NCBI GenBank assembly: GCA_937937185.1
Contig: CALDCO010000135.1
Location: forward strand, 1-37,460
Direction of reading: 5' to 3'
Length of the DNA stretch: 37,460 nt
Source of the DNA: an uncultured Flavobacteriaceae bacterium
GTDB lineage: Bacteria > Bacteroidota > Bacteroidia > Flavobacteriales > Flavobacteriaceae
How positions within the stretch are numbered: the first letter of the stretch is position 1; every line of letters begins with the position of its first letter. Below, piece by piece: positions 28,394-37,460 of this stretch. The notes under the pieces are model-generated. The model was not told the DNA's origin. It saw nothing but the letters and a program-made list of their open reading frames with translations, and made no database searches. A program made the position numbers and the translations under genes.

Positions 28394-28444
28394 TAAAATA
28401 AAACCCCAAATTTCAATCGAAATAAATTCAAATCGAAATTTGGG
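28394..28444 (-). terminator. inverted repeat, likely terminator after dapD
   Basis: CCCAAATTTC (28405-28414) / GAAATTTGGG (28435-28444), perfect 10-bp arms, followed on the minus strand by GTTTTATTTTAG. Confidence 0.6.
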
Positions 28445-28493
28445 ATAAGTTTGTTAGCGTTTATACCATTTTAGTTTTGAAATGGTAGAGCTG

Positions 28494-29345
28494 TTAAACA
28501 GCGACATTATGCTCTCTTAGTGCCTCATTAAGCGACGTTTTTTTATTGGTACTTTCTTTGCGTTTTCCAATAATTAAAGCGCAGGGTACATTATAACTTC
28601 CAGAGGGAAATGTTTTTGCATAACTACCTGGGATTACCACAGACCTAGCGGGAACAAGTCCTTTCATCTCTATTGGCTCATTTCCTGTAACATCAATAAT
28701 TTTTGTTGAAGCCGTTAATACCACATTTGCTCCTAAAACGGCTTCTTTTTCAACACGAACGCCTTCTACCACAATACAGCGCGACCCAATAAAGGCATTG
28801 TCTTCAATAATAACTGGGGCAGCTTGTAATGGTTCTAAAACCCCTCCAATACCAACACCTCCAGAAAGGTGTACATTTTTTCCTATTTGCGCACAGCTTC
28901 CAACAGTTGCCCATGTATCTACCATAGTCCCTTCATCGACATAAGCTCCAATATTAACATAACTTGGCATTAAAATAGTGCCAGAAGAGATATAAGCACC
29001 GTGTCTTGCAACAGCATGAGGTACAACACGAATTCCTTTTTCTTTATACCCTTTTTTTAATGGAATTTTATCATGGTATTCAAAAATTCCAGCTTCTAGG
29101 GTCTCCATTTTTTGAATAGGAAAATATAAAACGACAGCTTTTTTTATCCATTCATTAACTTGCCAGCCTTCAGCTGTAGGTTGAGCAACACGAAGCGTTC
29201 CTTCGTCTAACAAATTAATTACTTTTCTAATCGCAGTAGTTGTTGCTTCTTCAGATAATAAATCACGGTTATCCCAAGCGTTTTCAATAATTTGCTGTAA
29301 TGTAGTCATCGTTGTATTTTCAATAGTTTGTTGTAATTCAGTCAT
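28494..29345 (-). CDS. dapD: 2,3,4,5-tetrahydropyridine-2,6-dicarboxylate N-succinyltransferase
   Basis: LQQIIENAWDNRDLL, KKAVVLYFPIQ, VVPHAVARHGAYISSGTILMPSYVNIGAYVDEGTMVDTWATVGSCAQIGKNVHLSGGVGIGGVLEP. Start is 29345 or 29309. Confidence 0.97.
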   Translation of the reverse strand: MTELQQTIENTTMTTLQQIIENAWDNRDLLSEEATTTAIRKVINLLDEGTLRVAQPTAEGWQVNEWIKKAVVLYFPIQKMETLEAGIFEYHDKIPLKKGYKEKGIRVVPHAVARHGAYISSGTILMPSYVNIGAYVDEGTMVDTWATVGSCAQIGKNVHLSGGVGIGGVLEPLQAAPVIIEDNAFIGSRCIVVEGVRVEKEAVLGANVVLTASTKIIDVTGNEPIEMKGLVPARSVVIPGSYAKTFPSGSYNVPCALIIGKRKESTNKKTSLNEALREHNVAV

Positions 29346-29601
29346 TGGTTTATTCTTTATCGTTTCGTAGCATTATACCATGTTTTTTAAGGCGTAGTGG
29401 TTTTAAACTCACATTTTAGGCATTAGAAACCATCAGTTTTTTGGGCTATAAATTTTTATCACCAAGCTCTAATGTATCAGGTTTGCTAAACTTTGGCAAA
29501 TATAATAGGTCTTGTCTATAATTTAGCATATTTTTTGGCTGAATTAGATAGAGAAATGGCATATCTATAAATTAAAGTTTAAATTTGCCCAAAAATTAAA
29601 A

Positions 29602-30012
29602 ATGGGAAGGCTTTTAGCTATAGATTATGGGAAGGTGAGGACAGGCTTAGCCGTTACCGATGAATTACAAATTATAGCATCAGGTTTAACGACAGTACCT
29701 ACTAGCGAATTAATTCATTTTTTAAGAAGGTATACTGAAAAAGAAAATGTGGAATTATTTCTGGTAGGAGAGCCTAAGCAAATGAATAATGAAGTAAGTG
29801 AAAGCGAGGCACTCATTATTCCTTTTTTAAAACAACTTAAAACTATTTTTCCTAAAATACCTATTAAACGTGTTGATGAGCGTTTTACTTCAAAGATGGC
29901 ATTTCAAACAATGATTGACGGCGGATTAAGTAAAAAGCAACGCAAAAACAAAGCGTTAATTGACGAAATTAGTGCGACCATAATTTTACAAAGTTACTTA
30001 TATAATAAATAA
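29602..30012 (+). CDS. ruvX: Holliday junction resolvase RuvX (YqgF)
   Basis: MGRLLAIDYGKVRTGLAVTDELQIIASGL, FLVGEPKQMNN, RVDERFTSKMA, DEISATIILQSYL. Confidence 0.96.
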   Translation: MGRLLAIDYGKVRTGLAVTDELQIIASGLTTVPTSELIHFLRRYTEKENVELFLVGEPKQMNNEVSESEALIIPFLKQLKTIFPKIPIKRVDERFTSKMAFQTMIDGGLSKKQRKNKALIDEISATIILQSYLYNK

Positions 30013-30024
30013 ATCTTAAGTGTA

Positions 30025-30615
30025 ATGATATTACCTATTGTCGCTTATGGCGATCCTGTTTTAAAGAAAAAAGCAACTGAAGTCACTAAAAGCTATCCCA
30101 AATTAAATGCACTTATAGTGAATATGTATGAGACCATGTATGCGGCTAATGGTGTTGGTCTTGCTGCTCCACAAATTGGGCTATCCATTCGTTTATTTAT
30201 CATAGACGCTTCTCCTTTTGCTGAAGATGAAGCACTGGATGAAAAGGAAAAAGAACAGCTTAAAAATTTTAAACACACCTTTATAAACCCTAAAATAATT
30301 GAAGAGCAGGGCGATGAATGGGCTTTTAATGAAGGCTGCTTAAGCATTCCAGACGTTCGCGAAGATGTATTCAGGAAACCTAATATTAAGGTAGAGTATT
30401 ATGACGATGCGTTTAAAAAACATACTATTGAATTAGACGGCCTGTCTGCAAGAGTATTTCAACATGAGTACGACCATATTGAAGGCGTTTTATTTACGGA
30501 TAAATTGTCCAGTTTAAAAAAACGTTTAATTAAAGCTAAACTTAACAATATCTCCAAAGGAAAGGTTAAAATAGAGTATCGCATGCGTTTTCCACATATA
30601 AAAAAGAAGCGATAA
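30025..30615 (+). CDS. def: peptide deformylase
   Basis: GVGLAAPQIG, EGCLSIPDVREDV, FQHEYDHIEGVLFTDKL. Confidence 0.98.
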   Translation: MILPIVAYGDPVLKKKATEVTKSYPKLNALIVNMYETMYAANGVGLAAPQIGLSIRLFIIDASPFAEDEALDEKEKEQLKNFKHTFINPKIIEEQGDEWAFNEGCLSIPDVREDVFRKPNIKVEYYDDAFKKHTIELDGLSARVFQHEYDHIEGVLFTDKLSSLKKRLIKAKLNNISKGKVKIEYRMRFPHIKKKR

Positions 30616-30617
30616 AA

Positions 30618-30650
30618 TTTGTATATCACAAAATAACAAATGTATATTTG
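30618..30650 (+). promoter_or_regulatory. Bacteroidota-type promoter upstream of the DUF5606 gene
   Basis: TTTG (30618-30621), 21-nt spacer, TATATTTG (30643-30650). Confidence 0.65.
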
Positions 30651-30672
30651 CTTACCTTATTGAGAAATAAAC

Positions 30673-31089
30673 ATGGCTTTAGATAAAATATTAGCAATAG
30701 CAGGGAAACCAGGCTTATATAAACTAGTTACACAAACGCGAGGTGGTTTTATAGCGCAGTCATTATTAAATGGTAGAAAAATGTCTGTTGGGATTCAACA
30801 AAATGTTAGTGTGCTTAGTGAAATAGCAATTTATACGTTAACAGAAGAAAAGCCATTAAAAGAAGTGTTACAACTTATAAAAAAGAAAGAGAAAGGGCAA
30901 CCAACACGCATTAGCCATAAAGAATCTAAAGATAAATTAGAAGAATATTTTTTCGAAATACTACCAGATTATGATGAAGATAGGGTTTATGCTAGTGACA
31001 TAAAAAAGGTTGTTCAATGGTACAATACTTTGCAGAAAAACGATTTGTTAGCTTTTGATGAAGAAAAAGCTAAAAATGAAGAAGAATAA
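30673..31089 (+). CDS. DUF5606-like conserved protein
   Basis: ALDKILAIAGKPGLYKLVTQTRGGFIAQSLLNGRKMSVGIQQNVSVLSEIAIYT, a conserved Bacteroidota protein next to mazG/def. Confidence 0.85.
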   Translation: MALDKILAIAGKPGLYKLVTQTRGGFIAQSLLNGRKMSVGIQQNVSVLSEIAIYTLTEEKPLKEVLQLIKKKEKGQPTRISHKESKDKLEEYFFEILPDYDEDRVYASDIKKVVQWYNTLQKNDLLAFDEEKAKNEEE

Positions 31090-31108
31090 TTATTATAAAA
31101 ATGAAAAC

Positions 31109-31137
31109 AAAATCCAGCCTATAAGCTGGATTTTTTT
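31109..31137 (+). terminator. rho-independent terminator
   Basis: AAAATCCAGC-CTATAA-GCTGGATTTTTTT. Confidence 0.88.
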
Positions 31138-31177
31138 GTTTTAAATTATCTTTACGCAACGCAAACAAGAACAATAA

Positions 31178-31960
31178 ATGAATTCTAGAGAAAACCAACT
31201 AAAAGCTTTCGATAGGTTGTTAACTATAATGGATGAATTAAGGGCAGAGTGCCCATGGGATAAAAAACAAACCATGGAAACGCTTCGACATTTAACTATT
31301 GAAGAGACTTATGAATTAGGGGACGCCATTTTAGATAATAATTTAAATGAAGTAAAAAAAGAATTGGGCGATTTAATGCTGCACTTGGTTTTTTATTCTA
31401 AAATAGGAAGTGAAACGAACGATTTTGATATCGCCGACGTCTGTAATGCTATTTGTGATAAACTAATTCACCGTCACCCCCATATTTATGGCGACGTTAA
31501 AGTGAAAGATGAGAACGAAGTCGCTCGTAATTGGGAAAAACTAAAATTAAAAGAGGGTAAAAAGAGTGTTTTAGAAGGCGTTCCTAAGAGTTTGCCAGCT
31601 TTAGTAAAAGCGAATCGCATTCAAGATAAGGTAGCTGGATTAGGCTTCGATTGGGAACACCCAGAACAAGTTTGGGGAAAGGTACAAGAAGAGATTGAAG
31701 AATTTAAAACAGAAATCGCCAAAAGCGATAAAAAAGCGATGGAAAATGAGTTTGGGGATGTTTTATTTTCTATGGTTAATTATGCGCGCTTTTTAAATAT
31801 TAACCCCGAAAATGCTTTAGAACGCACAAATAAAAAATTTTCAAATAGATTTAAATATCTGGAAAACAAGGCTAAATCACTAAATAAAGAGCTTAAAAAT
31901 ATGAGTTTAGAAGAAATGGACGTGTACTGGGAAGAAGCTAAAAAAATGTTAAAAAACTAA
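31178..31960 (+). CDS. mazG: nucleoside triphosphate pyrophosphohydrolase MazG
   Basis: ECPWDKKQTMETLRHLTIEETYELGDAI, KKELGDLMLHLVFYSKI, EFGDVLFSMVNYARF. Confidence 0.97.
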   Translation: MNSRENQLKAFDRLLTIMDELRAECPWDKKQTMETLRHLTIEETYELGDAILDNNLNEVKKELGDLMLHLVFYSKIGSETNDFDIADVCNAICDKLIHRHPHIYGDVKVKDENEVARNWEKLKLKEGKKSVLEGVPKSLPALVKANRIQDKVAGLGFDWEHPEQVWGKVQEEIEEFKTEIAKSDKKAMENEFGDVLFSMVNYARFLNINPENALERTNKKFSNRFKYLENKAKSLNKELKNMSLEEMDVYWEEAKKMLKN

Positions 31961-32132
31961 TTTTTTAACCACCGAATGATCCAAAATAAATATCACTTCG
32001 TATATGTTTTAAGATGGCATAATACTCTCAATAAGATTGGTTAATAGCGAATACAACTTCTTAATTTATGTCATTTGAAAAATTATTTCTTGTCAGCGAA
32101 ACAGAAATAATGGTTAGTTTAGTTAGGAGCCA

Positions 32133-32165
32133 AAATCCTGTTTGTTGTATAAACGAACAGGATTT
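32133..32165. repeat. 14-bp stem-loop in the ORF-less gap
   Basis: AAATCCTGTTTGTT-GTATA-AACGAACAGGATTT, one G-U wobble. Confidence 0.85.
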
Positions 32166-32406
32166 GGTTTATAAAACGATTGCGCTTAGATTAAATTAAG
32201 ACCAACACAGGTTATACGCAAAATGTTTTTTCTTTGTTAATAAAGCGACCTTATCAATTACATCGTGCAAATCACTATCTACATCTTAAAACGTCGAAAA
32301 CTACTAAGATCCTAAAATAAATTTAGGCGTTGAACAAATTTATAAACACGATAGTTAAAGATTTATGTTTTTAGTCAGTGTTCAAAAAAGGTAAAGAATA
32401 AATAAA

Positions 32407-32444
32407 AATAGTAATTGGTGAGCAAACCATTTACTATTTTTTTT
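32407..32444 (+). terminator. orphan rho-independent terminator
   Basis: AATAGTAATTGGT-GAGCAA-ACCATTTACTATT followed by TTTTTT, one mismatch; no ORF of the track lies immediately upstream. Confidence 0.75.
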
Positions 32445-32700
32445 GTTTACGAATTCTAGATTAGATTTCGATGATATGAAGTTTATAAAATGAGTTTTTA
32501 TATCACACCGCTCCCACTAGCTTGTCGATAATGCCAGGAAACCTGAAAGACAAAACAAGTAAATCACTTATTAGCCATCTGAAACTGCAATAAGATGGTA
32601 AATAAAAGTAAATAATTTAGAATTCATTATAAAACTCTAATATTTAAGTAAACAAATAAAAGTTGTTTTGCTACTTTTGTGCGAAAGATTACACTAGTGA

Positions 32701-33219
32701 ATGATTTTAAAAGGATTTAAAGAAAAATCTAATAAAAAGTATATTGAGGAAAGACTCAAAAACCGCATTGTAAATTCCTCTGAGGGGAAAATACAAACCC
32801 TTGGTGTGGTATTTAGTCAAGATGAAAAAGACGATTTCGATCGATTTAAAGTGCTTGCTTCAGACTTAGAAATTAAATCTAACGGTATTAACATCATTGC
32901 CTTTACCGAAGATGTTAATAAAGAACGTGGTCTTTGGGATGCGATTTATAATCCTAACGATTTTGGTTGGAAAAACATTATTAAACATCAAGAATTAAAA
33001 CAATTTATTGATGCCCATTTCGATTTATTAATAAGCTATTATACAAAGGAAAATACAGAACTAAAACTTATTACTGCCGCTTCTAATGCAAAACTAAAAG
33101 TGGGTATTTTGCAAACGGATGAACGGTTTAATGACCTTATTATAAAAACTGATATTAAAGATATTAACACTTTTACTAGTGAACTTATAAAATATTTAAA
33201 AATACTTAACAAACTTTAA
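32701..33219 (+). CDS. conserved hypothetical protein (DUF6913-like)
   Basis: 172 aa immediately upstream of dap[45 protein letters not shown]. Confidence 0.8.
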   Translation: MILKGFKEKSNKKYIEERLKNRIVNSSEGKIQTLGVVFSQDEKDDFDRFKVLASDLEIKSNGINIIAFTEDVNKERGLWDAIYNPNDFGWKNIIKHQELKQFIDAHFDLLISYYTKENTELKLITAASNAKLKVGILQTDERFNDLIIKTDIKDINTFTSELIKYLKILNKL

Positions 33220-33221
33220 AA

Positions 33222-34100
33222 ATGAATGCACCTTTTTTAGGCACCGGAATTGCAATAGTTACCCCTTTTAAATCAGATTTAAGTGTCGATCATGATGCCT
33301 TAACTACCATAGTAAACTATAATATCGATAATGGGATAGATTATATAGTAATTAGTGGAACAACAGGAGAAAGTGTAACGGTAACTAAAGCAGAAAAAAA
33401 GGAAATTATAAAAACCATAAGGGCCGCTAATAAAGGCCGATTACCTTTAGTTTTAGGAATAGGAGGCAATAATACTCAAGCCATTATTGATGAGATAGCG
33501 ACTACCGATCTTTCTGAGTTTGCAGGAATATTATCCGTTTCTCCGGCTTACAGTAAGCCCACTCAAGAGGGGATTTACCAACATTTTAAAGCGGTGTCTA
33601 AAATATGCCCTGTGCCAATAATTTTATACAATGTGCCTGGCCGTACTGCTTCAAATATGCTTCCTGAAACCACGATAAGATTGGCTAACGATTTTGAGAA
33701 TATTGTTGCTGTAAAAGAAGCAGGGAATAATGTTGGGCAATATTTACAATTGTTAAGAGATAAGCCCAAAGATTTTTTAATTATATCTGGCGATGACGAT
33801 TTGGCATTGGGTGTTGTTTTAGCTGGTGGTGCTGGTGTTATTTCGGTGATAGGTCAAGGTTTTCCAAAGCAATTTTCAAAAATGATTAATCTAGGCTTAG
33901 AAGGTAAAAATAAAGATGCTTACGCGATTTACTATAAACTAATGGAATCCATAGGGTTAATTTTTTCTGAAAACAATCCGGCAGGAATAAAAGCGGTGTT
34001 AGCGGCTTTAAACTTATGCCGTGCTAGCGTTAGATTGCCTTTAGTTGAAGCTTCTGAAGCATTAAAAAGTAAAATTAAAAAAGCGATAGAAATTATCTAA
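33222..34100 (+). CDS. dapA: 4-hydroxy-tetrahydrodipicolinate synthase
   Basis: [69 protein letters not shown]. Confidence 0.98.
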   Translation: MNAPFLGTGIAIVTPFKSDLSVDHDALTTIVNYNIDNGIDYIVISGTTGESVTVTKAEKKEIIKTIRAANKGRLPLVLGIGGNNTQAIIDEIATTDLSEFAGILSVSPAYSKPTQEGIYQHFKAVSKICPVPIILYNVPGRTASNMLPETTIRLANDFENIVAVKEAGNNVGQYLQLLRDKPKDFLIISGDDDLALGVVLAGGAGVISVIGQGFPKQFSKMINLGLEGKNKDAYAIYYKLMESIGLIFSENNPAGIKAVLAALNLCRASVRLPLVEASEALKSKIKKAIEII

Positions 34101-34297
34101 AATTGCAAAGATTAAATTTAAGGTTGTACTCTATTTTTTTATGACGTAAAATAATTTAAACCACTTCAGTTTATTTATTTTAAAAGTTAAAGAATACTAA
34201 AACACTAATAAATACAATGTCGTAAGCCTTACTTTAGCTATAAATTATATTTTTAAAATCCATATTAATAGCGTATTTTTGCATCTTGTTAAAAATT

Positions 34298-35098
34298 ATG
34301 AAGCACCTGTTTTACATTTTAGTATTGTTTATAAGTTTGACTGCTTGTAACGAATATCAAAACGCTTTAAAATCTGAAGATATTTCCACAAAATTTAAAT
34401 TAGGGGAGAAATTATATGAAGAAGGGAAGTTTGCTAAAGCAAATAAATTGTTTGTCCAAATTGTTCCAAATTACAGAGGAAAACCGCAAGCAGAAAAACT
34501 AATGTATTTGTACGCAAATACCTTTTACAAAATGGAAGATCATTATGTTGCAGGGTATCAATTTGAGCGTTTTGCCACATCTTACCCTAAAAGTACTAAG
34601 GTCGAGGAGGCATTATTTAAAAGTGCCGAAAGCTACTCCTATTTATCTAGAATATACTCTAAAGACCAGACCGAAACGAATGATGCTTTGGCAAAACTTC
34701 AAACTTTCATTAATATTTACCCAAATTCCACCTATTTAAAACAAGCCAATGCTTTAGTTAAAGAATTACAATTTAGATTAGAAAAAAAAGCCTTTAGCAC
34801 CGCTAAACAATATAATACAATAGGCGATTATAAGGCTTCAATTTCTTCTTTCGATAATTTTATAATTGATTTCCCTGGCTCCTCTCTAAGAGAAGAAGCA
34901 CTATATTACAGATACAACTCTGCCTATTTGCTAGGGACTAAAAGTGTAGAGCAAAAAAAGAAAGAGCGGCTTGAAACCGCAAAGTCTTACTTTAATGCCT
35001 TTAAAAAGGCATACCCAGATTCTGAATTCTTAAAAAATACAGAAGACTTAGAAAAAGACTTAGATAAGCAATTAGAACAATACAGTACGAAAAGTTAA
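34298..35098 (+). CDS. bamD: outer membrane protein assembly factor BamD
   Basis: Lipobox LFISLTAC; YANTFYKMEDHYVAGYQFERFATSYPKSTKVEEALFKSAESYSYLS. ATG at 34298; the ORF track uses an upstream TTG. Confidence 0.94.
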   Translation: MKHLFYILVLFISLTACNEYQNALKSEDISTKFKLGEKLYEEGKFAKANKLFVQIVPNYRGKPQAEKLMYLYANTFYKMEDHYVAGYQFERFATSYPKSTKVEEALFKSAESYSYLSRIYSKDQTETNDALAKLQTFINIYPNSTYLKQANALVKELQFRLEKKAFSTAKQYNTIGDYKASISSFDNFIIDFPGSSLREEALYYRYNSAYLLGTKSVEQKKKERLETAKSYFNAFKKAYPDSEFLKNTEDLEKDLDKQLEQYSTKS

Positions 35099-35110
35099 TA
35101 ACTTACTATT

Positions 35111-35437
35111 ATGGATTTAAAAAAGATTGATGCCCCTTTAAGTACAACGACTTATAACAGAAATGCAGTTGATGCTGAAACAGGAAATATATATGAAGCG
35201 ATTTCTATAATTTCTAGAAGAGCAGAACAAATCAATTCAGAAATTAAAAAAGAACTCATTGAAAAGTTAGAAGAGTTTGCAACTTATAATGACAGTTTAG
35301 AGGAAGTTTTTGAAAATAAAGAGCAAATAGAAGTGTCTAAATTTTATGAAAAATTACCTAAACCTCATGCTTTAGCAGTTCAAGAATGGTTGGATAGCAA
35401 GATTTACCACAGAAGAACTGAAGAAGAAAACAAATAG
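35111..35437 (+). CDS. rpoZ: DNA-directed RNA polymerase omega subunit (RpoZ family)
   Basis: GNIYEAISIISRRAEQINSEIKKEL, located between bamD and coaBC. Confidence 0.9.
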   Translation: MDLKKIDAPLSTTTYNRNAVDAETGNIYEAISIISRRAEQINSEIKKELIEKLEEFATYNDSLEEVFENKEQIEVSKFYEKLPKPHALAVQEWLDSKIYHRRTEEENK

Positions 35438-35444
35438 GATTTCT

Positions 35445-36656
35445 ATGTCTGTATTAAGCGGTAAAAATGTGCTCTTAGGCATTAGTGCTGGTATTGCTGC
35501 TTATAAAACAGCCTTTTTAGTAAGAGCATTAATAAAGGCAGGTGCTAATGTAAAAGTAATTATGACACCTGCTTCTAAAGATTTTGTAACGCCTCTTACC
35601 CTTTCTACACTTTCAAAAAACCCAGTACACTCTACTTTTTATAATGAAGAAGACGAAAATGCTGTGTGGAATAATCATGTAGAACTCGGCCTATGGGCGA
35701 ACTACTTTATTATAGCCCCTGCAACAGCAAATACCTTGTCTAAAATGGCAAATGGAACTTGCGATAATTTGCTGTTGGCAACTTACTTATCGGCCAAATG
35801 TCCTGTTTATTTTGCGCCAGCGATGGATTTAGACATGTACAAGCACCCTTCCACTATAAAGAGTTTTGAAACACTAAAAAAATATGGAAATATCATCATT
35901 CCTGCTACTTCTGGCGAATTGGCTAGTGGTTTGGTTGGACTAGGAAGGTTAGCAGAACCAGAAGATATTGTTAACTTTATAGAAAGTGATATTTTAAACC
36001 AACTTCCATTAAATGGTAAAAAAGTACTACTTACTGCAGGACCTACTTACGAAGCGATAGACCCTGTTCGATTTATTGGAAACCATTCTAGTGGTAAAAT
36101 GGGATTTGAAATTGCCAAAGCTGCTGCTAATTTAGGGGCTGAGGTCATTTTAGTATCAGGGCCTACTCAACAAAAAGCAACTCATAGTTTAATTACTATG
36201 ATACCTGTGACAAGTGCTTTGGAGATGTATAATGCCGTTCATAAGTACTTTAATTCGGTAAATATTGCTATATTATCCGCAGCTGTGGCAGATTATAGAC
36301 CAAAAGAAATTGCGAATCAAAAAATAAAAAAGAAGGATTCTACGTTAACACTAGAGTTAGAGAAAACGAAAGACATATTGGCATCCTTAGGAGAAATAAA
36401 ATCTAAGCAGTTGTTAGTAGGATTCGCCTTAGAGACCAATAATGAACTAGAAAATGCAAAAGGAAAACTAAAAAAGAAGAATTTAGACCTAATTGTGTTA
36501 AATTCGTTAAAAGATAAAGGCGCTGGTTTTAAGGGAGATACCAATAAAGTTACTATTATTGATAGTAATGAAAAGGTTATAAGTTACAAGCTAAAGTCTA
36601 AGGCCGAAGTTGCTCAAGACTTGTTAAATGTCATAATAAATAAATTAAATGCGTAA
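35445..36656 (+). CDS. coaBC: bifunctional phosphopantothenoylcysteine decarboxylase / phosphopantothenate-cysteine ligase
   Basis: GKNVLLGISAGIAAYKTAFLVRALIKAGANVKVIMTPAS, APAMDLDMY, LLTAGPTYEAIDPVRFIGNHSSGKMGFEIA, AAVADYRP. Confidence 0.98.
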   Translation: MSVLSGKNVLLGISAGIAAYKTAFLVRALIKAGANVKVIMTPASKDFVTPLTLSTLSKNPVHSTFYNEEDENAVWNNHVELGLWANYFIIAPATANTLSKMANGTCDNLLLATYLSAKCPVYFAPAMDLDMYKHPSTIKSFETLKKYGNIIIPATSGELASGLVGLGRLAEPEDIVNFIESDILNQLPLNGKKVLLTAGPTYEAIDPVRFIGNHSSGKMGFEIAKAAANLGAEVILVSGPTQQKATHSLITMIPVTSALEMYNAVHKYFNSVNIAILSAAVADYRPKEIANQKIKKKDSTLTLELEKTKDILASLGEIKSKQLLVGFALETNNELENAKGKLKKKNLDLIVLNSLKDKGAGFKGDTNKVTIIDSNEKVISYKLKSKAEVAQDLLNVIINKLNA

Positions 36657-37460
36657 AGTTTTATATCTATTAATAGTATTACTTATTTCCACGGTGATGC
36701 ATTCTCAAGAACTTAGGGGTACTGTTGTGGTAAATGCACAAGCTACAGGAAATGCAAATTTACAATTGTTTAAAACCTTAGAAAACCAACTTACCGAATT
36801 TCTTTCTACGACGAAATGGACCAATCAAGTTTATGAACCTCAAGAAAGGATTGATTGTAATATGGTTATTATTATTAATAATTTTGATGGCGATCGGTTT
36901 GGAGCTTCAATACAAGTGCAATCATCAAGACCGGTGTATGGATCTTCTTACTCTTCTCCAATTTATAATGTAAATGATAAAGATTTTAATTTTAATTATT
37001 TAGAATTTCAAAATATTATATATAACCCTAATCAATTCGAATCTAACTTGGTTTCTGTTATTGCTTTTCATGTGTACATGCTTTTGGGTTTAGACGCCGA
37101 CTCTTTCGAATTAAAAGGTGGAGAAACACATTTTAAACAGGCTGAAACAATTGTTAATTTTTCGCAACAAGAAGGGGGACAAGGTTGGAAATTAGAAGAT
37201 GGACTACAAAGTCGTTTTGCTTTAATTAATAGTATGTTATCTAATTCCTATAAGGAATACAGAAACATTATGTACAATTACCATAGAAAAGGATTGGATC
37301 TTATGAGTGAGAATCTAAAAGATGCTAAAAGTGAAATCGCTTCGTCACTTAATCTTTTTAAAGAAATGAATAAAGTAAGGCCAAATTCTTATTTGGCAAG
37401 AATATTCTTTGATGCCAAATCCGATGAGATAGAACAAGTCTTTTCTGGTGGCCCTAATGT
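36649..37460 (+). CDS. porD: DUF4835 family protein (T9SS PorD-like), 3' truncated by window end
   Basis: Absent from the ORF track because it runs off the end. ATG at 36649: MRKVLYLLIVLLISTVMHSQELRGTVVVNAQATGNANLQLFKTLENQLTEFLSTTKWTNQVYEPQERIDCNMVIIINNF. Overlaps the coaBC stop by 8 nt. Confidence 0.88.
   Translation, partial: MRKVLYLLIVLLISTVMHSQELRGTVVVNAQATGNANLQLFKTLENQLTEFLSTTKWTNQVYEPQERIDCNMVIIINNFDGDRFGASIQVQSSRPVYGSSYSSPIYNVNDKDFNFNYLEFQNIIYNPNQFESNLVSVIAFHVYMLLGLDADSFELKGGETHFKQAETIVNFSQQEGGQGWKLEDGLQSRFALINSMLSNSYKEYRNIMYNYHRKGLDLMSENLKDAKSEIASSLNLFKEMNKVRPNSYLARIFFDAKSDEIEQVFSGGPN

Noticed and set aside
34545-34739. 64-aa ORF in another frame of bamD
   Set aside because: Out-of-frame overlap with bamD; no support.

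Overview
This 37.5-kb window comes from a low-GC Bacteroidota chromosome, most likely Flavobacteriaceae (gldI, T9SS type B sorting domain, PorD-like protein, TAnnTTTG promoters). Most of it is conserved housekeeping gene content. The accessory region is about 1.08-11.5 kb. It contains a class I lanthipeptide-type operon with a split dehydratase (LanC; LanB N-terminal protein; separate SpaB_C-type protein), a secreted transglutaminase-like/TPR protein, and a divergently oriented C39-peptidase ABC exporter plus HlyD adaptor. No intact precursor peptide gene is recognisable. Between the two halves is a ~700-bp tandem array in which the last ~35 codons of the HlyD gene, stop codon included, appear three extra times. 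The copies alternate with ~102-nt modules carrying the palindrome GACCCGTCAGGTTT-CCA-AAACCTGACGGGTC. At the edge of this array is a 21-codon ORF with a leader-peptide-like sequence (MKNFYPLKNFRISRINFSNPD), a candidate truncated precursor. Other items include a cyclophilin-FKBP fusion beside gldI, a small surface-glycan locus (CDP-glycerol transferase-like, nucleotidyltransferase, YrbL-like kinase fold, GT2, GT9), a TlpA-like lipoprotein without CXXC, a dispersed GAAGTGGTTTAAA repeat, and an ORF-less 740-bp gap with strong hairpins. All calls are from reading the sequence and supplied translations; no database search was run.
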